A DNA stretch of 64,000 bases, taken from contig CM055095.1 of assembly GCA_029204225.1 (NCBI GenBank), positions 16,582,870-16,646,869 of the forward strand, read 5' to 3'. The translations under genes were made by a program, and so were the position numbers. Under the pieces are notes generated by a model. The model had not been told where the DNA came from. It made no database searches and saw only the letters and a program-made list of their open reading frames with translations. Of this stretch, positions 1 to 10,034 are shown piece by piece. The DNA is from Diphasiastrum complanatum (lineage: Eukaryota; Streptophyta; Lycopodiopsida; Lycopodiales; Lycopodiaceae). Within the stretch, counting starts at the first letter, position 1. Each line of letters begins with the position of its first letter.

Positions 1-675
1 CCCTCTTAATTCTATTGGACTATATTCAAGCACACCAATTTCCTATTGGACCTCACAAGGTTCCACCTCTATATCCTATTGGACCTCTTGGAAATCATCA
101 AACAAAAACTTTACACTTGTCTACACTCTAATTAGCAAGTGTTTAGCTCTTACTCTATTTTGGCTCAATAGTGGCATTACAAGTGGAAATGCATAATTTG
201 CCATCTATGCCAAAATTTATTCCTATCAACATCCTACACCTAGATGCTTGATGTAAAAAACATAAAACCCCTATATCTAACATAGATAATCTTTTTCAAT
301 CTTCACACCCCATGCACTGGAGCTATCGACATAGTCATGCCTAGTTGAGCCTCCTACGATAACTGGTGTCCCATACCACCAGCCATCGCAACTCGGTCTC
401 TCCTAGCACACATCTCCTAGCTTGGAGATACATCCTAGCTCATGCACATGCTCTCCCATCCTCCAACTCTTGGGTAGACTGAATGAATGAAAAGTAGGGA
501 AGCACACCACTATATAGGCATAGCATGGTGAGTCCCACCAAACACAGTCCTGTCAATGATACTTGACCACCTAGGATGGTGACACGTGGCATCCCAAGAT
601 GTCGATAACGCCAGACCCTGCATCATGCCCCTTGCGAGGCCGTCATTGAAGGGCGTATCATTATGGTACATAACA
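1..675 (-). repeat. 3' LTR of an old Ty3/gypsy element (lower end not defined)
   Basis: On the minus strand this begins TGTTATGTACC immediately after a G-rich polypurine tract and the decayed end of an integrase, which is where a 3' LTR belongs. A TATA-like CTATATAG lies about 160 bases in. No coding sequence is seen. Where the LTR ends within or beyond the window cannot be decided, because its partner LTR is not visible. Confidence 0.55.
510..517 (-). promoter_or_regulatory. TATA box of old gypsy LTR
   Basis: CTATATAG on the minus strand inside the putative LTR, at a position expected for the LTR core promoter. Supported by sequence and position only. Confidence 0.4.
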
Positions 676-690
676 TCTCCCCCCCCCCAT
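676..690 (-). other. polypurine tract of old gypsy element
   Basis: The minus strand reads ATG, ten G's, then AGA, directly before the TGTTATG that begins the LTR. Such tracts prime plus-strand DNA synthesis in LTR retrotransposons. The same bases also encode the Gly-rich end of the decayed pol protein. Confidence 0.6.
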
Positions 691-1021
691 AAAAACTTCT
701 TGTATGGGAAAAAATCAGCGAATCTAAGTCTTAAATCATCCTCCTTCTCCTACGTGTCCTCATCATCTGACTTACCTTTCCAACGAATCAGACGTTTAGA
801 AATCAAACAATTTCTCAGTTGATGTCATCAAGTATCCATGATCCTATCTGGTTCATGGGGTACAAAAGCAGTCAAATCATCCAATAGCACTAGATCATCT
901 GTAGAATCAGATCATCTTTTCCACCACGTCGCTTCTTTAAACGACTAACATGGAATACATGATGAACCTTACTTCCAACAAGGAGTTCTAGTCTATATGC
1001 AGCCCTACCAATTTTGTTACA

Positions 1022-1026
1022 TAAGA
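1022..1026. repeat. 5-bp target-site duplication (taaga), left copy
   Basis: TAAGA lies directly before TGTGGTGG, and the same five bases follow CTCCACA at 11056-11060. Removing everything between them restores the open integrase reading frame of the host element. Confidence 0.85.
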
Positions 1027-1602
1027 TGTGGTGGCCTAGTCGGTTATAGATTTCACAAAATCAACGAATTACATAGTATAAAAGGTTTGATCATTCCCCA
1101 AGAGAGATAATAATCTCATCTTTTGCATGGTAAATGTATGTATGATGATAAACAGACTAGAGTGTATAAAGTTCACAATGAGTACTACAGCAAAGATATT
1201 TGAGTAAATTGGCATCTAGGAACACCAGTGATGAAACGATTTGGTCAAGATTTATAATTGTAAGAATTACTTTATCTTTCAGGCTCTTCAGGCATCAGGA
1301 AAAACAGTCAGAACTGACAGCAACTAGCAATTAGATTCATCAAGCAGAATCACATTAGCTAAAAGTTCTTCTTAATTAAACACAGAGAATTAGTTTTTAT
1401 CGCAGGAAGCAAACAAGACAGAGCCTCAATCAATCCCATTATCTGAACACATAGCTCATATAGAGTTGAAGGAGTTTTTGCTAAAAGTTATGTTTAACCG
1501 CTTCGGCTAATTCCCTCCGCACATTAGTCAGAATTATTACTTGCTGGTGTCGCCTGAAAATCCATGTTAGAGTAGCTGAAATTCAGTATAACTTAAGAGA
1601 AC
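1027..1602 (-). repeat. 3' LTR of nested gypsy element (shortened copy)
   Basis: About 575 bases closely match the first part of the LTR at 10035, with small indels. Similarity stops near AACTTAAGA at 1595-1602, whereas the other LTR continues a further 430 bases. This copy has therefore lost most of its U3 end, or a rearrangement joined it to internal sequence. Confidence 0.8.
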
Positions 1603-1859
1603 TTGTTCTGAACAATGGCAAGGGCGAGGATTCCTTTTTGATGTACAATTAGTCTAGACCATAAAGTATTTATTTTAGAAAAAAGTCCAAGGCTTCTCCC
1701 ATTGTTCTTTTGTGTAACCAAAAAGTTTAGGTAAAAAAAGGTAATTCATTCTCCATTGGAGTTCTGGACTACAAATGGAGTAAAAAATGTTAGTTTCTGA
1801 TGAAATGTCTGAAATAATGACCTTAGTAGTGAGTAGACAATCTTGTTTTTCTTTACAGC
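1603..1859. other. internal 3' untranslated stretch of gypsy element
   Basis: Between the truncated LTR and the end of the third ORF. No convincing reading frame, polypurine tract or known motif is seen. Short echoes of the LTR (GAACTTG, TTCTGAAC) near 1600-1617 may mark a deletion junction. Confidence 0.4.
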
Positions 1860-3814
1860 TGCTCCACTTGGTGACGTCTGGGCTTGGTATGGAATGACGC
1901 TTAGCGCCTCAGGTTGGTCTTCAGTAGCTTGTACCTCTGCAGCATCCTTGGTTTCAGTCTATGTTTTTTGATCTCTCAGGATCTGCCTGCAGATGGTATC
2001 CGTTTGGATGGCCTTTTCTGACATTACTGGTGTTGGCTCACCTGTCTGCGTCTCCTGATCTTGTCCTTACATTGGTTCTTCTGCATCAGAAATCTGCATT
2101 TGGCCTGATTGGAATTTGGCCTCTTCTAATTCTTCCTTCAGCTTCTCATAAGCAATCATTTTCGGCTGCAAATATTGCATCTAGAAGGTTTGGATCATCC
2201 TCTCTTGGATTCCCTTCCATGCTACTGGATCAATTCGGTACCTGCCATGAGATACGCAGACACCGAGTGTGACTTCGGCGCTGATTCACCACAGTATTGT
2301 CTCTTCGGCCTGTTTCTTGTATATCTAATTGTTTTCTTTAACATTTCTGCAAAATTTTGCAGTTGGGCAATCGATTCCTGAGCATTGTTAAGTTCATTGC
2401 TCAGTTTCGCATTGCTACTCTGAAGGGTAGTTCGCACTCGTCTCTCCTCCTGCAAAAAAGCCTGCAGGGCCTGAAGTTGTTGTTTAAGCAGTATGTTCTC
2501 ACTTTCGAAGGAGTTGGACTACTCTTGTATTTCTTCCAACACTTCGAGAGTGGCATCCTGCCTTCCTTTCGCTTCTTCAAGCTCTGTATCTTTTTTGCTC
2601 AGCTCCGCAAGCTCCTCATTTCTATAGGCCAACTCAGCTTTTGTTTCGCTCAGCTCTGTATCTTTTTGGGTGAGGTCTGTTCGGACTCTTTCATACTTGG
2701 ACCCCAGCTTTCTGGATAGCTTCTCCAAGCTAGCAAGATGCTGAATAGCTGCCCGAGTATCTGGCAATAGTATTCCAAAAACTTTTTGATATAACTCGGC
2801 ATCGAGGTTTGGTTCCTCGACATCGCTTTCGCTGCCCTGCTGGTCATCGAAAAGTTATTCTGTTCCTTGTGGTTCTGGCTCTTGTGGTATTTCAGCCTGA
2901 TTATGCTCCTGATCAGCAGTGTCCTCTGCCTCCTCTTTTGCATTACTATTTTCTTCTTTGTTGGATAGTGGTGTGTACTGGGATGATGGCGAAGTCATCC
3001 TCATCGTGCTCCCTTGACTTGATGATGATTATGTGGCTGCTACGGTGGCTGCCTTTGATGTCTGCATCTGGGATTCCACCTCAATTGATGGTGCTATCTC
3101 TGGTAGTACTGGTGCAATCCTGATATCCTCATGCACTGTCAGCACACCAGCATGCATACATAAAACGCCCATCTGCTGACCCAGCCTGGAGAACTGATTA
3201 ACTTTTATTGATTTACAAAATTGCTTGAAAGCAATTTGTCCAAAGGCAATTTGTTCTCCATTTAAAGCTCTTAGCAGGTATCCCATATTGGTATTTGAAA
3301 TTGTGTACTCTTGCTCCGGTAAGAAGATAGAAACAAGAGCAAATCGAACGAAGCTCTTGAGATTGGGGTCTCCTATGTAAGAGAGTTTGTATCCCCGTTT
3401 CTCAAGATAAGCCTCTTCTTGAAAAGCTCCGCTCTCCGCAATGAAATTTGGTTTAGTAATTGACATACTGCCGTCCATTGGCAATCCTAAGGCACGATAG
3501 TAAAACCCCTCTGTGATAACAATCTCTTGATTGCGGACGGTTGTAGAAATATGTCCTTCTTCTGTTTCGTCCAAATTGTGGATCAGCTCATAACATAAAT
3601 CAGTAAGAATTACTGATGGATTGAATTGAAGAAGACTTTCAATTTGTGCTCGAACAACTAGTGGTTGTAATACTGGTATCACTAGCTTTGGGTGCGTTTT
3701 GAATACAATCACCATAGTGCTTGTAGATGTAAACGAGCGATGGCAGACAAGAACTTGATCGCAACAATTCGCAATTCGGAGAGCAAGAGTGATGGAAAGT
3801 GGAAGCAACAACAA
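1860..3814 (-). pseudogene. third ORF of the gypsy element: unknown N-terminal domain plus coiled coil
   Basis: Downstream of integrase the minus strand encodes an extra protein of roughly 600 residues over three or four frames joined by frameshifts. 3814-3029 (261 aa) is a globular-looking domain with TDLCYELIHNL, VITEGFYYRALGLPMDG and YLLRALNGEQIAFGQ. 2767-2519 and 2455-2222 are strongly heptad-like (SKKDTELEEAKGRQD; NNAQESIAQLQNFAEMLKK). The frame then runs on to about 1860 through an acidic stretch (YEKLKEELEEAKF, QDQETQTGEPTPV). Athila and Tat elements are known to carry an ORF after integrase, sometimes called env-like. No signal peptide or membrane segment is seen here, so an envelope role is not supported. 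The first domain loosely resembles plant transposon-associated domains (low certainty). Confidence 0.6.
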
Positions 3815-3860
3815 CTGAAGTGTTTGAGGTTTTAGGATGTATTGATGGTATTTCGACAGA

Positions 3861-4284
3861 TTAGACTAATATTAAATGGAAGCGTGTCCTTCGTTTTGAA
3901 GGTACATACTCAATAATAAAGTGGCTAGTCCTAAAAACAAAAATAAATAAATAAACAAAATACACGAATGTTTTGCTTGGTAAATCAAAGCGAAAATTAT
4001 TATGCAAAACATGCGAAGGTGTCGGAAAGTAGAAAATCTTGAAAAATGCAAACGTAAGTGTCACAATTTTCGTATTTCTAAACTGGTAAATTCCAATGTA
4101 GTGTCGGATTTTTCGCAAAGTATAAAATGTAGTGAAGGTCTCGGGTTTTTCGCAATACAAACAATGCAGCATGCTTCAGCATTTTCACTAAAATGTAAAC
4201 TAGTTTCGGCATTTTCGCTAATACTTCGATAAAAATAATAATTGGACAAAAAATGACGGCCTTCAAAAACTGATATATCGGACA
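3861..4284 (-). repeat. spacer with diverged short tandem repeats between pol and third ORF
   Basis: Several imperfect units built on the plus-strand theme AGTGTCG-ATTTTTCGCA are present, at 4040-4066, 4095-4117, 4130-4155 and weaker beyond. The small ORFs across it are by-products of the repeats. The unit resembles the minisatellite at 47226-47420. Tat-branch elements are known to carry tandem repeats in untranslated regions. Confidence 0.5.
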
Positions 4285-5580
4285 TTAGTCATAGTAGCAC
4301 TTCACCCTTGAACCATTTACTCGAGTGTCAAGTAAATGTCCTTGGAGATCAGCTAACTGAAGTGATCCATTATTAAAAACTTCTGTAACTTTATACGGTC
4401 TCATCCATCTGGTATGTAATTTTTCAAGAAACAACATGTGTCTGTTATCATACAGAAGCACATAGTCCCCTTGTTTAATTTTTATTTTCTTGATGGATTG
4501 ATCAAAAATTTCTTTTATTTTATTCTGAACTCGTTCAGTCTCGATTAATGAAAGACGACGATCCTCTTCCAGTTGCGTCAAAGAAATCATCTGCTCCCAG
4601 AGACTATCGTGTTCATCCATTCGCTCTTTATTACTAATGCGAAACGTCGGAACTTCGAATTCTATCGGTAGTATGGGATGCATTCCATACACAAGATAAT
4701 ATGGAGTCTGCCTAATTGTAATCTTTTCAGCAGTTCTATATGCCCATAAGACAGATGGTAACTTCTGATCCCAATCAAAAGAATGTGTTTCTGTTACTTT
4801 ATTCAAAATTTTACATAGAATTCCATTGTCCGCTCCGTAAGCCCATTTGCTTTTTGATTATATGGAGTGGTTTGACGATGTGTAATAGAAAAATATGACA
4901 ACATGGCTTCTATGGTTTGATTAAGGAAATTGATTCCCCTATCGCTAACGAGTTCTAAGGGACAACCATATCGCGTGATAATATTTTGGAATAAAAACTT
5001 TGCTACAGTCTTAACATCGTTCTTAATTGTGGCTTCGGCCTCTACCATCTTGGTAGCAAAGTCCGTGGCAACGAGTATGTAACGACGACGAGTTTTACGC
5101 GTGATCGGTTTAATAGGCCATACAAAATCTATCTCTCACTTCTCAAAGAGCGCTAAGGGAATAATTGGAGTAAGCGGCCAATGTGTTGCGAAGCTGGGTT
5201 TCCCCATCCTCTGGCATGCATCACATTTTTTAATGGATAATTTAACATCTCTATAGATGGTAGGCCACCAATATTTAACATTGAAAAAAAAAATTGCAGT
5301 GTTTTTGAGAGCATAGTGACCCCCCGAATCTTCCTCATGTAATGCACTTATTACATCTGTTGTCTCGGTTGGTTCTAAACATCGGAGGAGACTATCGTCA
5401 GCCTCTAATTTATACAATATACTATTTACAATCGTGTAAGGTCCTACCTTAGAAAGAAAAACAATTTTTTGATGTTTATTAAAATGTTCCGGATATATCT
5501 GGTCCTATAAAAAATTAATAACGTCCCTATAAATTGATGTTTCTGATTGAATACGCATTATATGTTCATCTGGAAATTCA
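4285..5580 (-). pseudogene. gypsy integrase (HHCC zinc finger, DDE core, C-terminal tail)
   Basis: The zinc-binding N-terminus is at 5417-5136 (ALHEEDSGGHY ... CDACQRMG, an H-H-C-C pattern). A stop replaces Trp at FEK*EIDFV near 5133. The catalytic core follows with the first Asp in EIDFV, the second in LVSDRGINF (ORF 5048-4803) and the Glu in NGLTERT. A frameshift leads into 4806-4285, which carries LPSVLWAYRTAEK and the tail ending in VNGSRVKCYYD, typical of non-chromodomain Tat/Athila integrases. The catalytic triad is present, but the gene is broken by a stop and frame changes. The stretch 5580-5418 (DEFPDEHIMRI onward) is the linker that normally follows RNase H. Confidence 0.85.
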
Positions 5581-6738
5581 TCAGAAATGGGTTCTATATA
5601 CATAGAACTTTTTAGCCCAATTTGGAGGTCTAACCCCAGTGGCTTCTGCTAATGACTGTTTCAATTGATCAAAACCTTGCTGATGGTCCTGTGTCCAATG
5701 GTACTCAATAGATTTTTTTAGTAAACTTGTTAAAAAAGTTACTATTATAGCATAATCTTTAATTATCCTCCGATAGTAACCTACATGTCCTAGAAAACCT
5801 CTAAGCTCTCTTAAATTGGTTGGTTCTAATAATTCTAAAATCATTTTTATTTTTTCGATGTCGGCTTGTTTACCATCCTTCGAAATTTTATGCCCTAAAA
5901 GGATGCCTTGCCTCATCCCAAAGTAACACTTAGCTGGATGCAGTTTAAGAGATGTCACTTGACATCTTCTCAATGTTTTCTCTAATGCATCTAAAAGGCT
6001 TTTAGTTGATGAAGAGACACAAAAGTCATCCATAAAAATTTCTAAAAACTTTCTTAAAATTTTTTGAAAAATATTTGTCATCATACGTTGGAATGTGGCA
6101 GGTGCATTACAAAGACCAAAGGGCATTCACGTATATGCGTACGTCCCTCAATCAGTGGTGAAAGTAGTTTTGGATCTATCTTCCTCTTTTATAAAAACTT
6201 GGTTATAACTTGAGAATCTGTCTAAAAAACTATAACGTTCATGTCCAACTACCTGGTCAAGAATGGTATCTGTATACGGCAGAGGATGATAATCCTTTGC
6301 TGTGGTAGCATTTAGTTTTCTAAAATCATGACAAACTCTAATCTTGCCCATCTTCTTCTTAGGTACTATAACTATTGGTGACACTCACTCACTGCTTAGA
6401 ACAGGATATATAATACCCGCTCTAAGACATCTATCTAATTCGTCTTTTACTAATAAGGAGTACTTTGGATTCAATCTATATTGGCGTTGCCTAACAGGTA
6501 TTGTTCCTTGAATGAGATCTATTCTATGTTCACCCCATTTAACTGGTATACCTATTAAATCATCCATCGGCCAAGCAAACACATTTTGGTATTTTTGAAA
6601 AAGCAATATATACTCTTCATGTTCTTGGTCCGATTGATGTTTATATAGATTCAAAGTCTTACCTTTATTAGTTTCTATTTCTACATAATCTGTTTTATCT
6701 ACCATCCCCTCGGTCAGACTTGCTCTGGTTCCACCCAA
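5581..6738 (-). pseudogene. gypsy reverse transcriptase; RNase H missing
   Basis: Fingers and palm run through RIDLIQGTIPVRQRQYR, VSPIVIVPKKKMGKIRVCHD, YHPLPYTDTILDQVVGHERY, MPFGLCNAPATFQRMM and the catalytic FMDDF (YxDD box) near 6030. Thumb motifs LLGHKISKDG and LRGFLGHVGYYRRI follow. Stops at 6385 and 6148 fall where family members have Trp (SE*VSP; TD*GTY). After GVRPPNWAKKFYVYRTHF the reading jumps straight to the pre-integrase linker, so the whole RNase H domain of about 130 residues is absent. Confidence 0.85.
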
Positions 6739-6787
6739 AACTTCTCTCGACTCGGATGTTGTCGGTATGTCTACTTCCTCATCAATC

Positions 6788-8044
6788 TCATAGCAATTCT
6801 ATGAAATTGATCCATGATTCAGCAGGTCTAGCTAACTCCTCACCCCATCTCAAAAGGTGAGCCCCTATTGGACTGGCTGTGAGAATACTTGGAAAAAATA
6901 TATGTTTGGTAGACCAATTTATAATAGCATCTGCTTGATATAACCATGGTCTTCCACATAATATCGAATAAGGTGGTGTACCTACTGGATTTATGACAAG
7001 GAAATTCATAACAAACGTCTCTGTCTCTATAACTACGGTAATACCTTTTAGCTCGCCTACTGGTATACATTTAGTCGCGTCTGCTAAATGGATTTCGTGA
7101 TAAGTGATAGGTTGTATCTGGTTTTCTAATCCTAATTCTTTAACCATTGTTTTCGTTACTAGGTTGATACTAGATCCTGAGTCTATTAGTATTTTATCTA
7201 TGGTCTGATCTCCTATGATCGCACTAATCTCTGGAACTCCACAATCTCCTCTATCTACATATTCTACTCTAATACTGTATGCAGGTATTCTTAATGTAAC
7301 TAACATCTCCCCTTCCTCAGTCCCTACTGATTGAAGCCCTTCTTCCTTCGAAGTATAGCTCGAGGAAGATGTAGGTGTCTCACCTTCGTACTTATCTTTT
7401 TCCCATGATATGGAAATTCTTTTATGACTTTTTCCTGTCGGTGTCTCCATCTGGTCTCTGAAGGTAATCTTCTTTTTCTTCCAGTGGGTTATAACATCGG
7501 CCTGATAGAGCCATGGTCGTCCTAATAACACTCTATATGATGATTGTCTCGTAGTTTTTAACATTATAAAATCCATAAGAAACTTATGGTCTCCAATATA
7601 AACTGTAACATGAGATAGTTCTCCTATTGGTGATCTTCTAGTTGCATCGGCTAATCTTAAATGTCTTAAAGTAGGTGCTATTTTATAATAAATGCCTAAT
7701 TCATATGATGTTTCTTTAGTCATTATATTTATACTAGATCCAGAATCTATGGGTACATTATCTAAGATGCAGCCATTAATTACTACTTGAATCTCTGGTT
7801 GGCCTTCATCACCATAATTAACTAATCCTATGTTGACTACTGATAACTTTGCTTTTCTTCTCTTTTTATTTTGCAAAAATTGCTTAATTTCTTTTTTATA
7901 ATATTGGTTATCGTCTAATAACTGTTTAAAAGTTATATTGGGCATTCTAGAAACAAGGTCTTCGACAATATTATAAGAATGATTTGTAAGTGGCGACAGA
8001 TCTCTAGGTATTTCACTACTTATAACTGGATCTGAAAATGTCAC
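6788..8044 (-). CDS. gypsy pol segment with two tandem retropepsin domains (418-aa open stretch)
   Basis: Longest uninterrupted frame of the element. It holds two copies of a retroviral-type aspartic protease fold. Copy 1 has the active-site VPIDSGSSINIMT with Asp at residue 100, the LRLADAT strand and LLGRPWLYQADVITHW at 173-188. Copy 2 has LIDSGSSINLVT with Asp at residue 288, the same IHLADAT strand and LCGRPWLYQADAIINW at 362-377. The copies are about 188 residues apart, joined by a Ser-rich linker (SSSSYTSKEEG). Retropepsins normally act as homodimers of one domain each, so a covalent pair would be pepsin-like (inference). The segment is continuous with gag upstream except for stops, and it precedes RT. 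Confidence 0.85.
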   Translation of the reverse strand: MTFSDPVISSEIPRDLSPLTNHSYNIVEDLVSRMPNITFKQLLDDNQYYKKEIKQFLQNKKRRKAKLSVVNIGLVNYGDEGQPEIQVVINGCILDNVPIDSGSSINIMTKETSYELGIYYKIAPTLRHLRLADATRRSPIGELSHVTVYIGDHKFLMDFIMLKTTRQSSYRVLLGRPWLYQADVITHWKKKKITFRDQMETPTGKSHKRISISWEKDKYEGETPTSSSSYTSKEEGLQSVGTEEGEMLVTLRIPAYSIRVEYVDRGDCGVPEISAIIGDQTIDKILIDSGSSINLVTKTMVKELGLENQIQPITYHEIHLADATKCIPVGELKGITVVIETETFVMNFLVINPVGTPPYSILCGRPWLYQADAIINWSTKHIFFPSILTASPIGAHLLRWGEELARPAESWINFIELL

Positions 8045-8440
8045 TTTTTTAACTTTTCTAGTTTCTTCGTCTATAAGCTTCTTAGCTTCTGAACTAATAT
8101 CAACATCATACTATTTTCCATTAGACTTATCAAGCTTTAATTCTTTATTACTAGAAATTTTTACTAGCTGTTCTGTGCTTTTTTTTGTCGCGTTTTTCAC
8201 AGTTTTCACAATTTTTGTCTTAGTTTTCTTCGTATCTTTAAGAGTTAAAGAATCTTTACTACTTCTTGTAGTTACTTTATTTATTTTTTCCTCTAAATCT
8301 GGCCATTGATGAACTTAATCTAATAATTCAGACTCTACTTCTATCCTCTGAACTATCATGTCAATGTTAGTCTTAGATGGCCGAAGGTCGTCTTTCCTAG
8401 GCGAGTTTACAAACCTTGGTTTAGACCGTGGCTGTTGTGG
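8045..8440 (-). pseudogene. gag-protease linker, Lys-rich, with stops
   Basis: The gag frame continues through here with three stops: after the third zinc knuckle (EYP*), at ELLD*VHQWPDLEEK, and at SNGK*YDVDIS. The sequence is rich in Lys, Ser and Thr (KKTKTKIVKTVKNATKK) and has no known domain. Without the stops, gag and pol would be one polyprotein frame. Confidence 0.6.
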
Positions 8441-10010
8441 CTAAGGATATTCAGTAGTGACATGCCCTTCGCCTTTACAGTTAGCGCAGAGCGGCACATA
8501 TCCTGCTGATCTCCTGGGTTCAGGGCAATTAGGTGAATAGTGACCCGGGGCTCTGCAATTGTAGCACGAACCCCTTACTCTGGTTGGTGGAGTGGAATCT
8601 CGTGTTCCGTCCCTTCGCAAAATAGTGTACTGTTGACCAGTATGCTGTTTCGGTATCATAGTTTTTTGGTTAGTAGGAGTTGCAGTATAAGCTACCTCTT
8701 CATGATTATTAATCGAACAGAGGAATAGTTCCTCTTTTAAATAATTAGTCTGTAAACTGGGATAGTTGGTCTTAGAATGACCTTCCTTCCCACACGCGGT
8801 ACACCAAACATTGGCGTTAGGCTTCGCCTTCTTTCGCTTGGCTTTAACATCAGATATTTGGACCTTTAGATCACTCATTTCTCATGTTAACAACTCAACA
8901 CTTTTCCTTAATGGATCTATCTTTTCGGATTTCTCCATTCTTTTCTTTCTTTCTGAGTTCCTATTCTTAGTTTTCCTATAAGAAGATTCTTCTTCCGATG
9001 AAGAAGAATAAGATGAATACTCAAAAGATTCTTCCATATCCACTGAGTCAGATTCTGATTCAGACTCAGTAGATGTTTCAGATTCTTCTGTTCGTTTAAA
9101 TTTGTATTTTTTACTACTTTTTCTTTCATTTCTCCGTCTACGAGACATTCGAGAGGTTTCGTAATTCTCGACAGAGGCAATGACATCTTCCAAAGAAGTC
9201 ATCAAACCTTGTTGACAATAACGATCCATTTTCTTAGGCAAACCACCCAAGAACCATTTATTTTGCATAGGAACTGGATACTGGACTCCTAACTTTCCTA
9301 TTAAATTCTTAACCCTACGAGTATATTTCCTAAGTGATTCCTTTGTATCTCCCTAAACTGTTTAAGGAATGCTGGTTTTAGAGCATTCCAAGTATTAACT
9401 GTTTCTGGTACTAATTGACTGTACCAAATCCTAGTCTGCTTCTGTAGAAGACCTGGCAAAATTCTAACTTTATCCTTGTCCGTCTGCTCTTTGTTTGCTA
9501 TGGTAATGGATTCAAATTGTGACATATAACTATCCGCATCTTCAGATGATGATCCCTTAAAGAAATCATATCTGATTTTTGTAGATGTGGGTGGTGCTGG
9601 ATTAGCCATATTAACAGATGGTGGTGAACTAGATGAACTTGGAGGATCTGAATCTAAACTTCGCTCAGACAAAGAGTCTGAACTTGGTTCGGAAGTAGGA
9701 TCAGATGAATCTGATTCAGGTGAATCTGTAGAACTTGGTGTTTCAACGGACCTTTCCTCAAATGAATCTACAAATGTTGTAGTAGCATGTAAAAGATCAT
9801 TAAACGCTTCAGGTGTTAATCTTGCTCTAACTGGTGAGTTTTGCAAATTCTACAAATACAAATCTCTAGACTTCCTATATGCTTCTGAACGTTGTGCACG
9901 CTCTGAATGTTTCTGTTCAATAATCGCTTGAGTATGTTCTTGGCATGCATTACATGAGAAAGATTCGTAGATGTAATACTCATAAAAATATTGCAAAAGG
10001 TGAAATTCAT
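8441..10010 (-). pseudogene. gypsy gag with three zinc knuckles
   Basis: The start lies near 9983-10010 just after the primer site. A stop and a frameshift interrupt the first 60 codons. The main part (9846-9301) has an acidic Ser-rich region and the retrotransposon gag signature (YDFFKGSSSEDADSYMSQFE, RIWYSQLVPETVNTWNAL). A frameshift follows at about 9300, then NKWFLGGLPKKMDRY and a Glu/Ser/Arg-rich tract (9268-8882). After a stop, the nucleocapsid (8878-8441) has three CCHC knuckles: C26-C29-H34-Y39, the intact CYNCRAPGHYSPNC (105-118), and C131-C134-H139-Y144. Knuckles 1 and 3 have Tyr in place of the last Cys. Confidence 0.8.
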
Positions 10011-10012
10011 TT

Positions 10013-10029
10013 CCCTGGCAATGGCGCCA
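10013..10029 (-). other. primer binding site, tRNA-Asp type
   Basis: The minus strand reads TGGCGCCATTGCCAGGG five bases inside the 5' LTR. It matches the complement of the 3' end of plant tRNA-Asp at 15 of 17 positions (family knowledge of that tRNA). Athila/Tat elements often use this tRNA. Confidence 0.8.
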
Positions 10030-10034
10030 AATTA

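Larger units (their letters stand above)
676..1026 (-). pseudogene. Ty3/gypsy integrase C-terminus, decayed (3' part)
   Basis: Read on the minus strand from 1024 downwards, this encodes the usual gypsy integrase C-terminal tail: KIGRAAYRLELL, then VHHVFHVSRLKK, a frameshift, DLTAFVPHEPDRIMD, a second frameshift, RLIRWKGKSDDEDT, a stop where Trp is expected, and EKEDDLRLRFADFFPY before the polypurine tract. The order and spacing match a GPY/F-type tail followed by a chromodomain-like end. The reading continues upstream at 11056 on the far side of a younger retrotransposon that split it. It is non-functional, with two frameshifts and at least two stops. Confidence 0.8.

Noticed and set aside
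1860-3814. Envelope-like protein of a retrovirus-like element
   Set aside because: No signal peptide, cleavage site or membrane segment was seen; it reads as a soluble domain with a coiled coil.
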